6,612 nucleotides of DNA from Candidatus Nanohalarchaeota archaeon (GTDB lineage: Archaea > EX4484-52 > JAADEF01), in NCBI GenBank assembly GCA_013153555.1, contig JAADEF010000033.1, positions 1 to 6,612 of the forward strand. The letters are read 5' to 3'. The notes below the pieces were generated by a model that made no database searches, was not told the DNA's origin, and saw nothing but the letters and a program-made list of their open reading frames with translations. The position numbers and the translations under genes are program-made. The first letter of the stretch is position 1. The number at the start of each line of letters is the position of its first letter. Positions 6,458-6,612 of the stretch are shown in pieces.

Positions 6458-6612
6458 ATAAACAAAAACTTGATGAGTTAATTAAAGAGTATGAATCTCA
6501 AATAGAAATAAAAGAAGAAGAATCAAAAAATCCCTCAGAAGAAGAAAAAATATTTCTCTCAAAAGATTATGAAAGCTTCAAAAAAGAAAAGAAAATGTCT
6601 TCTCAACCAAGT
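6448..6612 (+). CDS. Start of the gene downstream of the ATPase (3' end missing), possibly a TadC/FlaJ-like platform protein
   Basis: From GTG at 6448 a frame of 55 codons stays open to the end of the window. It starts within the ATPase gene (10-base overlap, different frame) and has a GAGGT site nine bases upstream. The visible protein is very hydrophilic and probably helical (ELNKQKLDELIKEYES, then an acidic Glu/Lys run, then a Lys-rich, Ser-containing stretch), with no signal peptide and no membrane segment yet. In archaeal pilus and archaellum loci the gene after the ATPase usually encodes the GspF/TadC/FlaJ polytopic membrane protein. A charged cytoplasmic N-terminus would fit that, but nothing diagnostic is in view. 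That there is a gene here is fairly sure; its identity is an inference from gene order. Confidence 0.7.
   Translation, partial: MELNKQKLDELIKEYESQIEIKEEESKNPSEEEKIFLSKDYESFKKEKKMSSQPS

Noticed and set aside
1..6612. tRNA, rRNA, CRISPR array, insertion sequence or long repeats
   Set aside because: Looked for on both strands by eye; no cloverleaf, regularly spaced repeats, terminal inverted repeats or transposase-like frame was seen.

Overview
The window looks archaeal, and most like an AT-rich genome of a DPANN-type lineage. This rests on a TadA/FlaI-like archaeal secretion ATPase with long terminal extensions, a short class III-signal pilin-like protein, a secreted protein ending in an archaeal-style PKD repeat (SDPDGDALTC), AGGTGAT-type ribosome binding sites, and at least two genes that appear leaderless with TATA-like boxes about 27-30 bases before the start codon. 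Archaeal origin is fairly secure. The DPANN placement is inferred from how the families look, not from a marker gene.

Layout. Positions 1-1702 (minus) hold the 5' 567 codons of a large secreted protein whose 3' end lies outside the window. It has a signal sequence, Ig-like beta domains, a carboxypeptidase-regulatory-like domain and the start of a PKD domain. Just upstream on the same strand, 1731-3383 encodes a 550-residue predicted lipoprotein with no family I recognise; the 28-base gap suggests one transcript. After a 102-base AT-rich gap with a candidate promoter and oligo-T terminator come two more minus-strand genes: 3486-3902, a 138-residue protein with a UBA-like N-terminus and a C-terminal membrane anchor, and 3929-4144, a 71-residue pilin-like protein. 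A 36-base divergent gap (4145-4180) separates these from the plus-strand ATPase (4181-6457). The ATPase overlaps by 10 bases a GTG-started gene (6448 onward) that runs off the window and is the natural position for the TadC/FlaJ-like membrane platform protein.

How the genes may work together. The ATPase would power assembly of a type IV pilus-like or related surface structure, with the pilin-like protein as a possible subunit. The tail-anchored protein sits in the pilin operon and may be an assembly or regulatory factor on the cytoplasmic face. The lipoprotein and the PKD protein form a neighbouring cell-surface pair that could anchor, cap or extend the structure, or act in adhesion. That functional link is inference from position only. 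Coding density is very high: no stretch over 300 bases lacks a gene, and I see no tRNA, rRNA, CRISPR array or insertion sequence.
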